A stretch of DNA of 64,000 nt, taken from NCBI RefSeq assembly GCF_900156405.1, contig NZ_FTNN01000006.1, positions 1-64,000 of the forward strand, read 5' to 3'. This document shows, piece by piece, positions 29,118-37,127 of the stretch. This stretch comes from Shewanella morhuae (GTDB lineage Bacteria; Pseudomonadota; Gammaproteobacteria; Enterobacterales; Shewanellaceae). The translations under genes were made by a program, and so were the position numbers. Under the pieces are notes generated by a model. It was not told where the DNA came from. It saw nothing but the letters and a program-made list of their open reading frames with translations, and searched no databases. Every line of letters starts with the position of its first letter. Position 1 is the first letter of the stretch.

Positions 29118-29918
29118 CTAAGCGTGGTGCTTTGGCAGGATTTCGGATTCCGTAGCCTGAGGCGCAACTTTAGCCAGTAGAAAACGAAATGCTAAGGCGC
29201 TTACGGCCAACGTCGCGACTATCGCCGCACCGCTGGGTAGATCTAATGTAGCCGACAGGACTAATCCTAAAACATAACCCAATAAACCGACTAAGTAAGC
29301 ATAAAATAACCGACCTTTGCCGCGGTACTTGTTCAGTGCTAAAGCCGGTAATATCAAGGTACTGAATACCAGATAAACGCCAACTAATTCAACCGACAAG
29401 GTAATAACCAACGCAAACAGCAGATAGAATCCTGCACCATCCAAAATGTGGGGACGCAGGAATATCGCCAATAACACTAGTAAATACACCACTGCCGGCA
29501 AAATCAGTTGTGACCAACTCACCCACAGAATCTGACCTGACATCAATTGCTTTAACAGCTCGGCGCCATGCGGGTCATTCGCCAGCAGCAACATAGCCGC
29601 TACTGCAGACAACACATAAAAGCAGCCGATCATGGCCTCCAACTCACCCGCCATCCGCTTAGATAACCAAGCGATAAACCCTGCGCCCGCGAGGGCAAAC
29701 AGCGCTGGCATCCACACATTAGCAAACGGCATGTCTTCTAATCTGTGGTCCATGTGAGCAACAATTGCGCCTAAGGCGGCAACTTGCGCTATCGCTAAAT
29801 CGATAAAGATGATGCCACGCTTAAGTACTTGTCTGCCAAGTACAATATGCGTCGACAACACTAAGATCCCCGCCGCCAATGCAGGCAACAAAATCGACAT
29901 CAGTTCAAGATCAAACAT
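29118..29918 (-). CDS. Metal (zinc) ABC transporter permease, ZnuB-like
   Basis: 266 residues, almost entirely hydrophobic with about seven or eight membrane segments, of the ABC-3 (ZnuB/MntB) family. Family features are LVLSTHIVLGRQVLKRGIIFIDLAIAQVAALG near the N-terminus and the VELVGVYLVFSTLILPALAL stretch near residue 190. It would form the channel for zinc import. The start lies 4 bp from the stop of the binding-protein gene, so the two are translationally close. No ABC ATPase gene is next to it or elsewhere in the window. Confidence 0.88.
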   Translation of the reverse strand: MFDLELMSILLPALAAGILVLSTHIVLGRQVLKRGIIFIDLAIAQVAALGAIVAHMDHRLEDMPFANVWMPALFALAGAGFIAWLSKRMAGELEAMIGCFYVLSAVAAMLLLANDPHGAELLKQLMSGQILWVSWSQLILPAVVYLLVLLAIFLRPHILDGAGFYLLFALVITLSVELVGVYLVFSTLILPALALNKYRGKGRLFYAYLVGLLGYVLGLVLSATLDLPSGAAIVATLAVSALAFRFLLAKVAPQATESEILPKHHA

Positions 29919-29922
29919 AGGT

Positions 29923-30831
29923 TTATTTCACTCCATTTAAGAGGGAAATCACGCTGTCATAAAGGCCAAATAGATCTTGGCTACTATCATTGCCACCCAC
30001 GGACATAGGCAGTACCACTACGGGCAAGTTTGCTTTTTCACCGAGCCATTTTGCACCGCGCTCATCTTGATAAGAGGCGACAACTATTGCGAGAATATCC
30101 CCTTGTTCTGCGCGCGCCAGCAGACTTGCTAAGTGGCCGCTAGTAGGCGCCAAACCCGGTTTAGGTTCTAAATCAGCCACTTGCTCAACACCAATCCAGT
30201 TGAATAGGTATCTGAAGCTTGAGTGGTAAGCGATCACTTTTTTACCCTGCAATCCCTTAGCTTGCGCTTCCCAACGTGGCATTGCGGTTTGCCAGCGAGT
30301 GGTAAAATCAGCCAGTGACGTTTGATAAGCGGCCGCGCCAGCAGGATCTAACTGAGTCAATTTAGCACTTAGCGCCGTTGCGACTTTTAATAGGCGCGTT
30401 GGGTCAAAATGGATATGTGGATTGCCTTGGGCATGCACATCACCCATGCTGCGATCGACACTGGCCAGCTTATCTAAAGTCTCGATTTGATCGGCAGCAA
30501 AAAATAAGCCTTGATCAGTCGAGCGAACATTCGCGTTTGCCGACTTCATCTGCAGCATAGGTAACCAACCCACTTCAAGATCGGCACCGGCGCAGACGAC
30601 AAGATCCGCCTGTCGCATTTTGGCGATCAAGCTCGGACGTGCCTGCACTTGGTGTGGGTCCTGAAACGCCGTCGTCGCCGAATAGATATTGGCCGTAGGA
30701 GCCAGCTCCTTCGTTAACGCCGCATATTCAGGTTCGCAGGCAAACACATTCAGTTCAGCGTGAGCCAAACCGGTATAAGTGATAGATAAGGCCACTGCGG
30801 CCACTTTAGCTAAATTAGAATTGATGTGCAC
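29923..30831 (-). CDS. Zinc ABC transporter substrate-binding protein, ZnuA-like
   Basis: 302 residues with a signal peptide (about 1-25, cleavage after GLAHA). Cluster A-I metal-binding features: an EPEYAALTKELAP start and DPHQVQARPS with a metal-ligand His. NPHIHFDPTRL follows near residue 140, then AYHSSFRYLF with a further His near 205. The usual long His/Asp-rich loop of ZnuA is short here. It starts at GTG 30831, inside the 3' end of the outer-membrane gene (17-bp overlap), with GGGGG upstream. It is part of a four-gene zinc operon. Confidence 0.88.
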   Translation of the reverse strand: MHINSNLAKVAAVALSITYTGLAHAELNVFACEPEYAALTKELAPTANIYSATTAFQDPHQVQARPSLIAKMRQADLVVCAGADLEVGWLPMLQMKSANANVRSTDQGLFFAADQIETLDKLASVDRSMGDVHAQGNPHIHFDPTRLLKVATALSAKLTQLDPAGAAAYQTSLADFTTRWQTAMPRWEAQAKGLQGKKVIAYHSSFRYLFNWIGVEQVADLEPKPGLAPTSGHLASLLARAEQGDILAIVVASYQDERGAKWLGEKANLPVVVLPMSVGGNDSSQDLFGLYDSVISLLNGVK

Positions 30832-31996
30832 CGTGAGCCCCCAGAGACATAATATATTGAATAGTAAAGATGTTATCGTCTTCTATGCCATCGAAATTAG
30901 TACCATTTTGATGGGTATACTGAAAACGAACCGTTGAAAAATGGCTAGAATGCCAAGCCAAACTCACTTCTGACTCCTTCAATTTTTGCTCATGAAAATG
31001 ATCATCATGCAGCTCTTGCGTATCAGCTTCACCGTAACGCACGCCCGCTGACCAGCTAGGCGTGAATTGGTACACACTGCTCAAATACCAACCTTGATGG
31101 TAATCTTTGCTCGGCGCATCCTCAGGATGTAAGTCGGTCGGGGTAAAATCACTTACGCGGAAATACTCACCGCTCACGCTTAGATTTTGATATTTGTAGT
31201 TGCCGTTAGGTGCCCACTTATATACAAAATCAGCGCCATAGGTATTTTGCCCCGTGTAAGATGCGGCGTGGCTATGGTCATGACCCTCAACAGCTTCATG
31301 CTCGTCCTCGGTTTCATGCGCTTCATGGGGAGTTACTTGGCCATTCTCGTTTCGTAAGTAACTCAAGCCCGCTTGCCATGAGCTATTATCGCCTATGTCA
31401 CCACCCACTTTTGAATACAAGGTGTACACACCGACATTTTTAAACTCACGCTCACCATGCTCATCAGCGGCGCGTAAACTCTCGCCCTTAAAGGCTTCAA
31501 CACCCATGGTCCAATACAAATCCGTTGGTGCGACATAGTTCAAACGCACACCATCATCAAAATAATGGCCGCCTAAAAATGCACGATAAGCAATAGGGCG
31601 ATCGGTGAAGGAATCTGTGTGTAAATGTTGGTTATTGAGGTAACCAATGTCCGATAAAAAACGACCACCACGAATAGAGAACCCCGCTGGCATAGCCATG
31701 GTTTGAATAAAAGCTTCCTCAAGATTCAGCTCGGTATCACCGTCGTGCATTTCAACCACAGCAGTGACTTTACCGTAAAACATATCGTCAATATTGGCGC
31801 TTAAGGCTAACTCAGTCTCACCTAAACCAAAACCATCTGGACTTTCGGCTAATGGACGTTCACCTGTTTGATAGTAACCATTTAATACGGCACTGATAGC
31901 AGGGTTAGTAAGGCTCGAATCTTCAGCCCATAGGCTCGGCGAAATAAGCGCACACGCCAAAGCCACCAAGGAAACTCGGGTATTTAACACAGTCAT
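30815..31996 (-). CDS. His-rich outer-membrane beta-barrel protein of the zinc operon
   Basis: 393 residues: signal peptide (cleavage near SLWA-ED), then alternating beta-strand sequence ending in a C-terminal Phe, as in outer-membrane barrels. A loop near residues 220-245 is loaded with His and acidic residues (HEAHETEDEHEAVEGHDHSH), a likely metal-gathering segment. I chose ATG 31996, after GGAGA; the frame runs to 32014 without support. The gene overlaps the binding protein by 17 bp. It is not a TonB-dependent receptor: no plug or TonB box is seen. Zinc entry or capture at the outer membrane is inferred from context. Confidence 0.8.
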   Translation of the reverse strand: MTVLNTRVSLVALACALISPSLWAEDSSLTNPAISAVLNGYYQTGERPLAESPDGFGLGETELALSANIDDMFYGKVTAVVEMHDGDTELNLEEAFIQTMAMPAGFSIRGGRFLSDIGYLNNQHLHTDSFTDRPIAYRAFLGGHYFDDGVRLNYVAPTDLYWTMGVEAFKGESLRAADEHGEREFKNVGVYTLYSKVGGDIGDNSSWQAGLSYLRNENGQVTPHEAHETEDEHEAVEGHDHSHAASYTGQNTYGADFVYKWAPNGNYKYQNLSVSGEYFRVSDFTPTDLHPEDAPSKDYHQGWYLSSVYQFTPSWSAGVRYGEADTQELHDDHFHEQKLKESEVSLAWHSSHFSTVRFQYTHQNGTNFDGIEDDNIFTIQYIMSLGAHGAHQF

Positions 31997-32078
31997 GATA
32001 TCTCCAAAATACAACTAGCACTCGACGACTAATATAAAGTCATCAAGAAATACAATAAGTTAAAATGTTTAAGTTGAT

Positions 32079-32369
32079 TTAGAGAGCGTAGGGAGGCGCA
32101 CGACTGCGGTAAACACTGACGTGTTTAAAAGTAGAAGGAGGTAAAATAAACTCGACCACATCGAAATGCTGTATAACTAAATTTAGCGTTAGCGCTTGGG
32201 TCGGGATAATCTTGTTGAGTTGATGCTGATGGAAGCACAGCGTACAGTGGGTCTTAGCGCCATCATCAAGATGGGTCACACTATGGGCTGAGGCGGCAAA
32301 AGACAGCATTATCAATACGGCAGAAAGCCATATTGAAATCGTGCGTCTTATGTGACGTTTAAGTCTCAC
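32079..32369 (-). CDS. Small exported zinc chaperone-like protein
   Basis: 96 residues starting at GTG 32369 (GGGGA eight bases upstream). A signal peptide (about 1-28, AASA-HS) is followed by HSVTHLDDGAKTHCTLCFHQHQ, a His/Asp/Cys cluster with C-x2-C. It resembles small proteins annotated as zinc chaperones of ABC zinc uptake systems in Shewanella and relatives. It is first gene of the zinc operon, 82 bp before the outer-membrane gene. It may ferry zinc in the periplasm to the binding protein; this is inferred. Confidence 0.75.
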   Translation of the reverse strand: MRLKRHIRRTISIWLSAVLIMLSFAASAHSVTHLDDGAKTHCTLCFHQHQLNKIIPTQALTLNLVIQHFDVVEFILPPSTFKHVSVYRSRAPPYAL

Positions 32370-32439
32370 TCAGTCGTCCCCATAGTTAAAAAGTGGCACA
32401 AGTTTATGTCAGTGCGATAGTAAGTTGCAATAAGGTAAT

Positions 32440-32463
32440 CATCTTGCAAAGGGTTACAAGATG
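32440..32463. promoter_or_regulatory. Inverted repeat upstream of the zinc operon
   Basis: CATCTTGCAA (32440-32449) and TTACAAGATG (32454-32463) form 10-bp arms with one mismatch around AGGG. It lies 71 bp upstream of the zinc chaperone start. It could be an operator, but it does not look like the known Zur consensus. Confidence 0.35.
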
Positions 32464-32562
32464 TGTGCTGTGCTCAATCATACCCGTAAGGTCAGATAAG
32501 GCTCGGCCTGAAACCCTAGCGAAGATGCGCATTTAAGCTTAACTTAAGTGAGTATAACTATA

Positions 32563-32599
32563 GTGTATTTAGTTTTTAACTAGGTGTATTTAGTTTTTA
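32563..32599. repeat. Direct repeat of 16 bp with 21-bp period
   Basis: GTGTATTTAGTTTTTA occurs at 32563-32578 and again at 32584-32599. Two helical turns separate the copies, about 70 bp before the small membrane-protein gene at 32669, so they could be paired regulator sites. Confidence 0.6.
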
Positions 32600-32668
32600 T
32601 GTCGGCGAGCATAACGAAGAAGTTGAGTTCGATATGGCGCCACTTCTATCCAGCAAAAGGCAATGTTC

Positions 32669-32794
32669 ATGCTAACATTTTTTCGTAACAACTTAGGGCT
32701 TATCTTAGGGATCGTGATCTTCAGCGTAGTGATTTTTGGTGGGATTTATTACGTTGAGCATTCATTAGCAGGTCAAGAACAAGTCGTGCAGTAA
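32669..32794 (+). CDS. 41-residue single-pass membrane protein
   Basis: Encodes MLTFFRNNLGLILG, a continuous hydrophobic helix (residues ~9-28), then a short polar tail ending AGQEQVVQ. AAGG lies eight bases before ATG 32669 (an in-frame ATG at 32663 is too close to it). A hairpin follows the stop. Size and pattern suit a bitopic small membrane protein, but I do not recognise a family. It sits between the zinc operon and the zinc-ribbon membrane protein, divergent from the former. Whether it shares their role is unknown. Confidence 0.6.
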   Translation: MLTFFRNNLGLILGIVIFSVVIFGGIYYVEHSLAGQEQVVQ

Positions 32795-32843
32795 GCTATT
32801 ACGCCATGCGTTAAATATCTATTCTCACAGCGTTACTGACGTT

Positions 32844-32874
32844 ATATTGGGTACCGGTGAAAGGTACTCAATAT
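32844..32874. terminator. Hairpin between convergent small genes
   Basis: ATATTGGGTACC (32844-32855) pairs with GGTACTCAATAT (32863-32874) with one G-T type mismatch. It lies between the 41-residue gene and the convergent zinc-ribbon gene; no strong T-run is present. Confidence 0.45.
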
Positions 32875-32906
32875 GCGGTATTGTTTATAAAATTACCCCC
32901 TCCAAA

Positions 32907-33236
32907 CTAACGGTGCTTCTGCCGTTGATCGCTATCATCAACTTGTTCTGGTGCTTCTTTGGTGACGAGTTGATCCATAAAGTGACTGACAAATAATAAC
33001 ATTAGCGAAAAAATCATCACTGGGATCATAATATTACGCACCGAAGCATCGAAGTAACTATAGGCGGCTGTAAAAGCGCTTAAATAAAATCCCAATAGCT
33101 TCAGTTTACCAAATACAGGGTTATGACCCAGCCAAGCCATGCAATGGGGACAACGTACCTCAGCATCAAATCCACCGCCCCTTTGCTGGCTGATATCACT
33201 AACTTTGATGTATTGATGGCAATGGGAACACAACAT
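32907..33236 (-). CDS. Zinc-ribbon membrane protein, unknown function
   Basis: 109 residues from ATG 33236 (AGGAAG eight bases upstream; the frame opens at GTG 33245). N-terminal CSHCHQ and CPHCMAW form a four-Cys zinc ribbon, followed by two hydrophobic helices (about 44-60 and 65-85) and a charged tail. I do not recognise a named family. The ribbon would be on the cytoplasmic side. It converges on the 41-residue membrane-protein gene. Confidence 0.7.
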   Translation of the reverse strand: MLCSHCHQYIKVSDISQQRGGGFDAEVRCPHCMAWLGHNPVFGKLKLLGFYLSAFTAAYSYFDASVRNIMIPVMIFSLMLLFVSHFMDQLVTKEAPEQVDDSDQRQKHR

Positions 33237-33358
33237 GAAACACACTTCCTAAATAACGATGCACTAATTTATCGGTTTGTATCTGAACACGCCCTGAAAT
33301 GGGATTATCCTTATAAAAATAGATATATCATTAATTGCGGCTAAGACGAAAAGCTCAA

Positions 33359-33380
33359 TAATAAAGCGCCCTAAGGCGCT
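33359..33380 (-). terminator. Terminator downstream of the MaoC-like gene
   Basis: AGCGCC (33365-33370), loop CTAA, GGCGCT (33375-33380). On the minus strand it is followed by TTATTATT, 35 bp after the stop. Confidence 0.6.
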
Positions 33381-33414
33381 GTCACTATGTGAATATTAGT
33401 TAGACAGGTGCTAT

Positions 33415-34245
33415 TTAAAACTGCACATCACCGCTTAAATGCGGTCGACGACCTTTGCTGTCGCGTAATTCAAAAATCATCTTATCGACACTTTTTTCAT
33501 AGCTAAAGCCAACATCGGCAGGCATCAACAACGGCAGCTTAAAAGTTACATCAACAGTAAACGGACGCTCGCCGATACTTGGCATTAACTCTGCCAAACA
33601 ACGTGCCTTAGACCACATACCATGGGCGAGCACGCGATCAAAACCAAAGCGTTTTGAAAGCACTGGATGCAAATGAATCAAATTATAGTCACCAGATGCC
33701 TTAGCGTAACGACGACCTAAATCGTCACTCAAACTCCAACTCTGTGGTGTTTCCCATGCCATATCAATGGCTTTAGGTGGACGCACGCGTCGCCCTGCAA
33801 CATCAATACGATATAGATAGGTTGATAGTGATTCCCAAACGAGTTCATCTCCAACAAATACCTTAGAAACAAATTCAAACTCTAAACCCGAATCTGTTTC
33901 ACGACTTGTCGCCAGAGCACATTCGAAGGAAAATGTTTCGTTAATCGTCACGGGACGATACACCTGAATACGGTTCTTTAAGTGGATCATGCCAAGCAGT
34001 GGAAAAGTGATGCCATCGTGGGTAAAAATCACCGCATGTAGACGAAATGCCATCACGTAGAGATAAGTTGGCGGTAGGACTTTACCATCAAATTGAAAAC
34101 CACAAACCTGTGCGTATTGACTGACTTTAGCTTCAGATAAGATCACGCGTGGCGTAGTTACTTTAATGTAGGGTAACGGTTGCTGATCCCAACCCGGCTT
34201 ACGGCCAAAGAAGATCTTGCGATAAAGAGAAAACAGCGATGGCAT
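33415..34245 (-). CDS. MaoC-like hot-dog dehydratase
   Basis: About 276 residues of double hot-dog form. The C-terminal half carries the hydratase-2 motif YAKASGDYNLIHLHPVLSKR near residue 180 and LAHGMWSKA, with the catalytic Asp and His. The N-terminal half is a related but degenerate fold, as in fused MaoC proteins. It would act on (R)-3-hydroxyacyl/enoyl-CoA or ACP thioesters. ATG 34245 is preferred; a TTG at 34278 would add 11 residues but lacks a ribosome-binding site. It is divergent from cmoM. Confidence 0.83.
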   Translation of the reverse strand: MPSLFSLYRKIFFGRKPGWDQQPLPYIKVTTPRVILSEAKVSQYAQVCGFQFDGKVLPPTYLYVMAFRLHAVIFTHDGITFPLLGMIHLKNRIQVYRPVTINETFSFECALATSRETDSGLEFEFVSKVFVGDELVWESLSTYLYRIDVAGRRVRPPKAIDMAWETPQSWSLSDDLGRRYAKASGDYNLIHLHPVLSKRFGFDRVLAHGMWSKARCLAELMPSIGERPFTVDVTFKLPLLMPADVGFSYEKSVDKMIFELRDSKGRRPHLSGDVQF

Positions 34246-34278
34246 CGCGCTCAATTCAACACAATATGCATTATTCAA

Positions 34279-34659
34279 ATCTGAGTACCTTTTAATTAAC
34301 TGTCCCTTGACACAAAATGTATCGCATACATCATTTCCACGCAGTCGAATAACAACTGTTCAATCAAACAAATAACGAGTATGAAATAGGTAAAGCTGCG
34401 TCTTAGTAAGGGCTGATGCTGACTCTTCGAATGGGCAGTGATTGAGCCAGGCTTGTTTCAAACTAGTCGATTATAACCCACAGAACAGAGCCCTGTGTAT
34501 CACTAAGTTTCACAGATAAAAACAATTACAATAAAATCAATGTGTTAAAAATCAGCATTATGCCGTAATTCAACAGTACAGGGTTATAACATCTCCTGAG
34601 TGCTAAAAATTTACGCTTGTGCCACACTAGCGCCCCAGCCTCTTTATCCTAGTTATCAC
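34279..34659. other. Intergenic region between the MaoC-like gene and cmoM
   Basis: About 380 bp between divergent genes, AT-rich toward cmoM. It holds GTTTCAAAC near 34468, a half-site reminiscent of fatty-acid regulators, but no full palindrome. No credible small ORF or RNA is seen. Confidence 0.4.
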
Positions 34660-35433
34660 GTGCAAGATAAGAATTTTGATAAGCTCGCGCAAAAATTTGC
34701 GAAAAACATTTATGGTACCCCAAAAGGTGAAATTCGTGCTGCGGTACTGTGGCGCGATCTTGCCCCTGCGCTGGCGAATATTGGTGAGAAGAAACTGAGG
34801 ATATTAGATGCCGGCGGTGGCTTTGGCTACTTTAGCCAAAAATTAGCCCGCCTCGGCCATGAAGTTGTATTGTGCGACATCTCAGCTGAAATGCTCGCCC
34901 AAGCAAAAGAGCAGATAGAGGCATCACCAACGCCATTAGCCATCCAGCTTATTCACGCTCCTATCCAAGCACTGTCGGTCGATAACCACGGCTATTTCGA
35001 TATCATTTTGTGTCATGCCGTTGTCGAATGGTTAGTGGATGCTAAAACCACTATGGCAGGGTTAATCAGCATGCTAAAACCCAACGGATTATTCTCGTTA
35101 ATGTTTTATAACAAAGAGGCTATGCGCTTTCATGCTTTAGTGTCGGGTAACTTCGATTACGTCGCCGCAGATCTAAAAGTGAGGAAAAAAGTCAAGCTTA
35201 CGCCAACTCATCCACTTTATATTCAAGAAGTTAAAGACTGGTTTAGCGATTGGCACATGTCACTTATCAGCCAGTCGGGCGTGCGCGTGATCCACGACTA
35301 TTTAAAAAAGAGCCAGCCTGTCGATTTCGATTACCAACAACTGCTACAAATGGAACTCGAATACTCACAACGCGAGCCCTATATTTCCCTCGGTCGATAT
35401 GTGCACTTTTTAGGGCAAAGCCCAGCAGTTTAA
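34660..35433 (+). CDS. cmoM: tRNA 5-carboxymethoxyuridine methyltransferase
   Basis: A SAM-dependent methyltransferase that methylates cmo5U34 to mcmo5U in certain tRNAs. The 257 residues start VQDKNFDKLAQKFAKNIYG, almost the family signature. They contain SAM motif LDAGGGFGYFSQ near residue 48, LCDIS, FDIILCHAVVEWL and FNYxx-type GNFDYV, and end EPYISLGRYVH. I chose GTG 34660, matching the E. coli length (261); the frame opens at 34600. No clear ribosome-binding site is seen. It converges on the TraB/GumN gene. Confidence 0.92.
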   Translation: MQDKNFDKLAQKFAKNIYGTPKGEIRAAVLWRDLAPALANIGEKKLRILDAGGGFGYFSQKLARLGHEVVLCDISAEMLAQAKEQIEASPTPLAIQLIHAPIQALSVDNHGYFDIILCHAVVEWLVDAKTTMAGLISMLKPNGLFSLMFYNKEAMRFHALVSGNFDYVAADLKVRKKVKLTPTHPLYIQEVKDWFSDWHMSLISQSGVRVIHDYLKKSQPVDFDYQQLLQMELEYSQREPYISLGRYVHFLGQSPAV

Positions 35434-35451
35434 GGCTATTACCTTAAATGG

Positions 35452-36354
35452 TTACTCACATACATCTTTCCAGCAGGCGTTAACTTTGGCGCCTGCCTGT
35501 TTTAGCAATTGCACCACACTTTTGTCGCCGACTACATGGCCAGCGCCGACTACCACAAATAAAGGTGCAGCTACGTCAGCCGAACCCATTAATTTTATAA
35601 TGCCATCGGCCATCACATGATTACGCTGCCAGAGGATCTTTTCTAGCATTTGAGTATCGTCCTCTCCGCCCATTTGCTGCTGCATTATGCTATCGAGCCC
35701 AATTTCATTGCCCGAGCGCCAAGCCGTAATTAACGATAAAAGCTCGTCATCCGAAGTACTAATGGCTTCACGCACCATAGACCATTGCTCTTGACTACCA
35801 AAAGACGCTAATAACTGAAATTGCGACTCTGCCGTTTCAAGTTGATACACAGGTAAAGCGGCATAACGAGTCATCAACTGCATATCGACACCATAATCAG
35901 TACTGTAACCTAATGCGTTATAACGCATTAGGTTAACTTGGGTGGCTTGTAGCCAAGGCGCGAAGGATTGAATTAACTGACAAACATTGGCAGCAGATGC
36001 ACAATAAGGCGCCATGATCTGCAGCGTATTTTTATCTCGGCTCTGCCAATCTAGCCCCTTAGTTTTATCGGCACGGCCATATTGCTGCAACAAGGCGGTA
36101 CTATCGGCTTTATTAATATCGACTTCGACCACTAGGCCACGAGCTTTGCCCAGAGCAGCTTCAATTTGAGCGGGTAAAGGATAAAAATCGGCACGACCAA
36201 TATGAATCGAACCCAGTAAATACGCAGTCTTACCGTGCCATTGCACTTGGTAAAATGGCGGTTTATCTGTTTCAGCACTCGCGACTTGGATACTGAAACC
36301 CATAAAAGCCAGCAAACAGATTGATACTATTAATCGCCATTGGCTTGTTGCCAT
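35452..36354 (-). CDS. TraB/GumN family protein
   Basis: 300 residues with a signal peptide (cleavage near QVASA-ET). It has family landmarks YLLGSIHIGRADFYPLP (residues ~45-61), VVEVDI, and near the C-terminus VVVGAGHVVGDKSVVQLL (GxxH motif). Members are thought to be metal-dependent hydrolases or protease-like proteins, but the function in bacteria is unsettled. AAGGGG lies eight bases before the ATG. It would be periplasmic. Confidence 0.88.
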   Translation of the reverse strand: MATSQWRLIVSICLLAFMGFSIQVASAETDKPPFYQVQWHGKTAYLLGSIHIGRADFYPLPAQIEAALGKARGLVVEVDINKADSTALLQQYGRADKTKGLDWQSRDKNTLQIMAPYCASAANVCQLIQSFAPWLQATQVNLMRYNALGYSTDYGVDMQLMTRYAALPVYQLETAESQFQLLASFGSQEQWSMVREAISTSDDELLSLITAWRSGNEIGLDSIMQQQMGGEDDTQMLEKILWQRNHVMADGIIKLMGSADVAAPLFVVVGAGHVVGDKSVVQLLKQAGAKVNACWKDVCE

Positions 36355-36402
36355 ATCCTTTGCCCCTTATAATTCCTGCAAATTTTGCCATGAGACGCTG
36401 TT

Positions 36403-36711
36403 ATGCCACACACTAAGGTTATAGAGCAACTGAAAGAGAACCTTCAAATCGCCTATCGCCAAGCCATAGACGCTGACGCTAAATTAGATGAGCTAAAGAA
36501 AGCTGGCCATGGAAACTTCACCAGTATATTCACGGCAGAACAAGGTTTTGTTGCTTCGAGTAATCGTTTTCTGCCGTATGTACAAGAGTTGGTCGATGAC
36601 TTAACTTGTATGGAAGAAAATCCAGCGCTGGATCTTAAAGAACTTGAGACCTACGTGCGTCAGCTTGGTGCATTGCTGCAAATGCTACAAGCCTTTAAGA
36701 AACAAAGCTAG
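36403..36711 (+). CDS. Hypothetical helical protein
   Basis: 102 residues, predicted almost wholly alpha-helical and amphipathic, with one Cys and no signal peptide. The sequence is NKN-free and rich in Leu, Glu, Lys and Gln (VIEQLKENLQIAYRQ, ELETYVRQLGALLQML). I do not recognise its family. It is divergent from the TraB/GumN gene with 48 bp between starts. Coding looks genuine by composition and start context (ATG after a GAGAC sequence). Confidence 0.65.
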   Translation: MPHTKVIEQLKENLQIAYRQAIDADAKLDELKKAGHGNFTSIFTAEQGFVASSNRFLPYVQELVDDLTCMEENPALDLKELETYVRQLGALLQMLQAFKKQS

Positions 36712-36715
36712 TTAA

Positions 36716-36731
36716 CCTGAACTCGGGATAA
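36716..36731. repeat. Dispersed 16-mer intergenic motif, copy 1
   Basis: CCTGAACTCGGGATAA occurs here, five bases after the stop of the upstream gene, and again identically at 42033-42048. A looser copy is at 37705-37720. All three lie in gaps next to gene ends or starts. Confidence 0.6.
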
Positions 36732-36884
36732 CGAGTGTCGAAAAATCTAAATTTAACAAACTAAATCAATGCTATAAATGATTAGTTTGAAAATAAAATT
36801 TATTTCTGACTGAATGCGCAGATTTTTGCGCATATCAATGCGCTCTGTCGTACGCCATAGCGAGCTATGGTTAGTTACATAAAA

Positions 36885-36917
36885 AGCTGAAACTCATCGA
36901 TGAATTTCAGCTCTTTA
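36885..36917 (+). terminator. Possible terminator hairpin
   Basis: AGCTGAAA (36885-36892) pairs with TTTCAGCT (36905-36912), with CATCGATG inside the loop and CTTTA after it. It is 174 bp after the nearest plus-strand gene, so the assignment is uncertain. Confidence 0.4.
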
Positions 36918-37023
36918 TTGCTGCACATTACCACACAACATAATATCTAAAGCGCCCATCAAGTCGTTATTTCAAATGATATTCAATATATTAGATCCAC
37001 TATTTTGAAGATTTGAGCAGCAG

Positions 37024-37062
37024 ATAAAAATAGGCTAACCCCACAAGTAACGGGCTTAGCCT
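37024..37062 (-). terminator. Terminator of the DUF3016 gene
   Basis: On the minus strand AGGCTAAGCCC (from 37062) pairs with GGGTTAGCCT (ending 37032) with one bulged base, followed by ATTTTTAT. It is 66 bp after the stop. Confidence 0.7.
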
Positions 37063-37127
37063 ATGAGATTCTATCGATCATGGCCAGCAGGCTTTAAGTA
37101 CTTAAACCTTAATGACCGACAAAGTGA

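Larger units (their letters stand above)
36712..37127. other. Intergenic region with several hairpins
   Basis: 416 bp without a gene. It contains the 16-mer repeat at 36716-36731, TGCGCA arms at 36815/36827, a CCATAGC-GA-GCTATGG palindrome (36855-36870), the possible plus-strand hairpin at 36885-36912 and the terminator of the DUF3016 gene. Such hairpin density could hide a small RNA, but no promoter is evident. Confidence 0.45.

Noticed and set aside
32000..32078. Zur-box-like sequence before the His-rich barrel gene
   Set aside because: The AT-rich stretch has only partial similarity to the Zur consensus and no good dyad.
36815..36870. Possible small RNA between hypothetical genes
   Set aside because: Hairpins are present, but no promoter or clear terminator pair defines a transcript.
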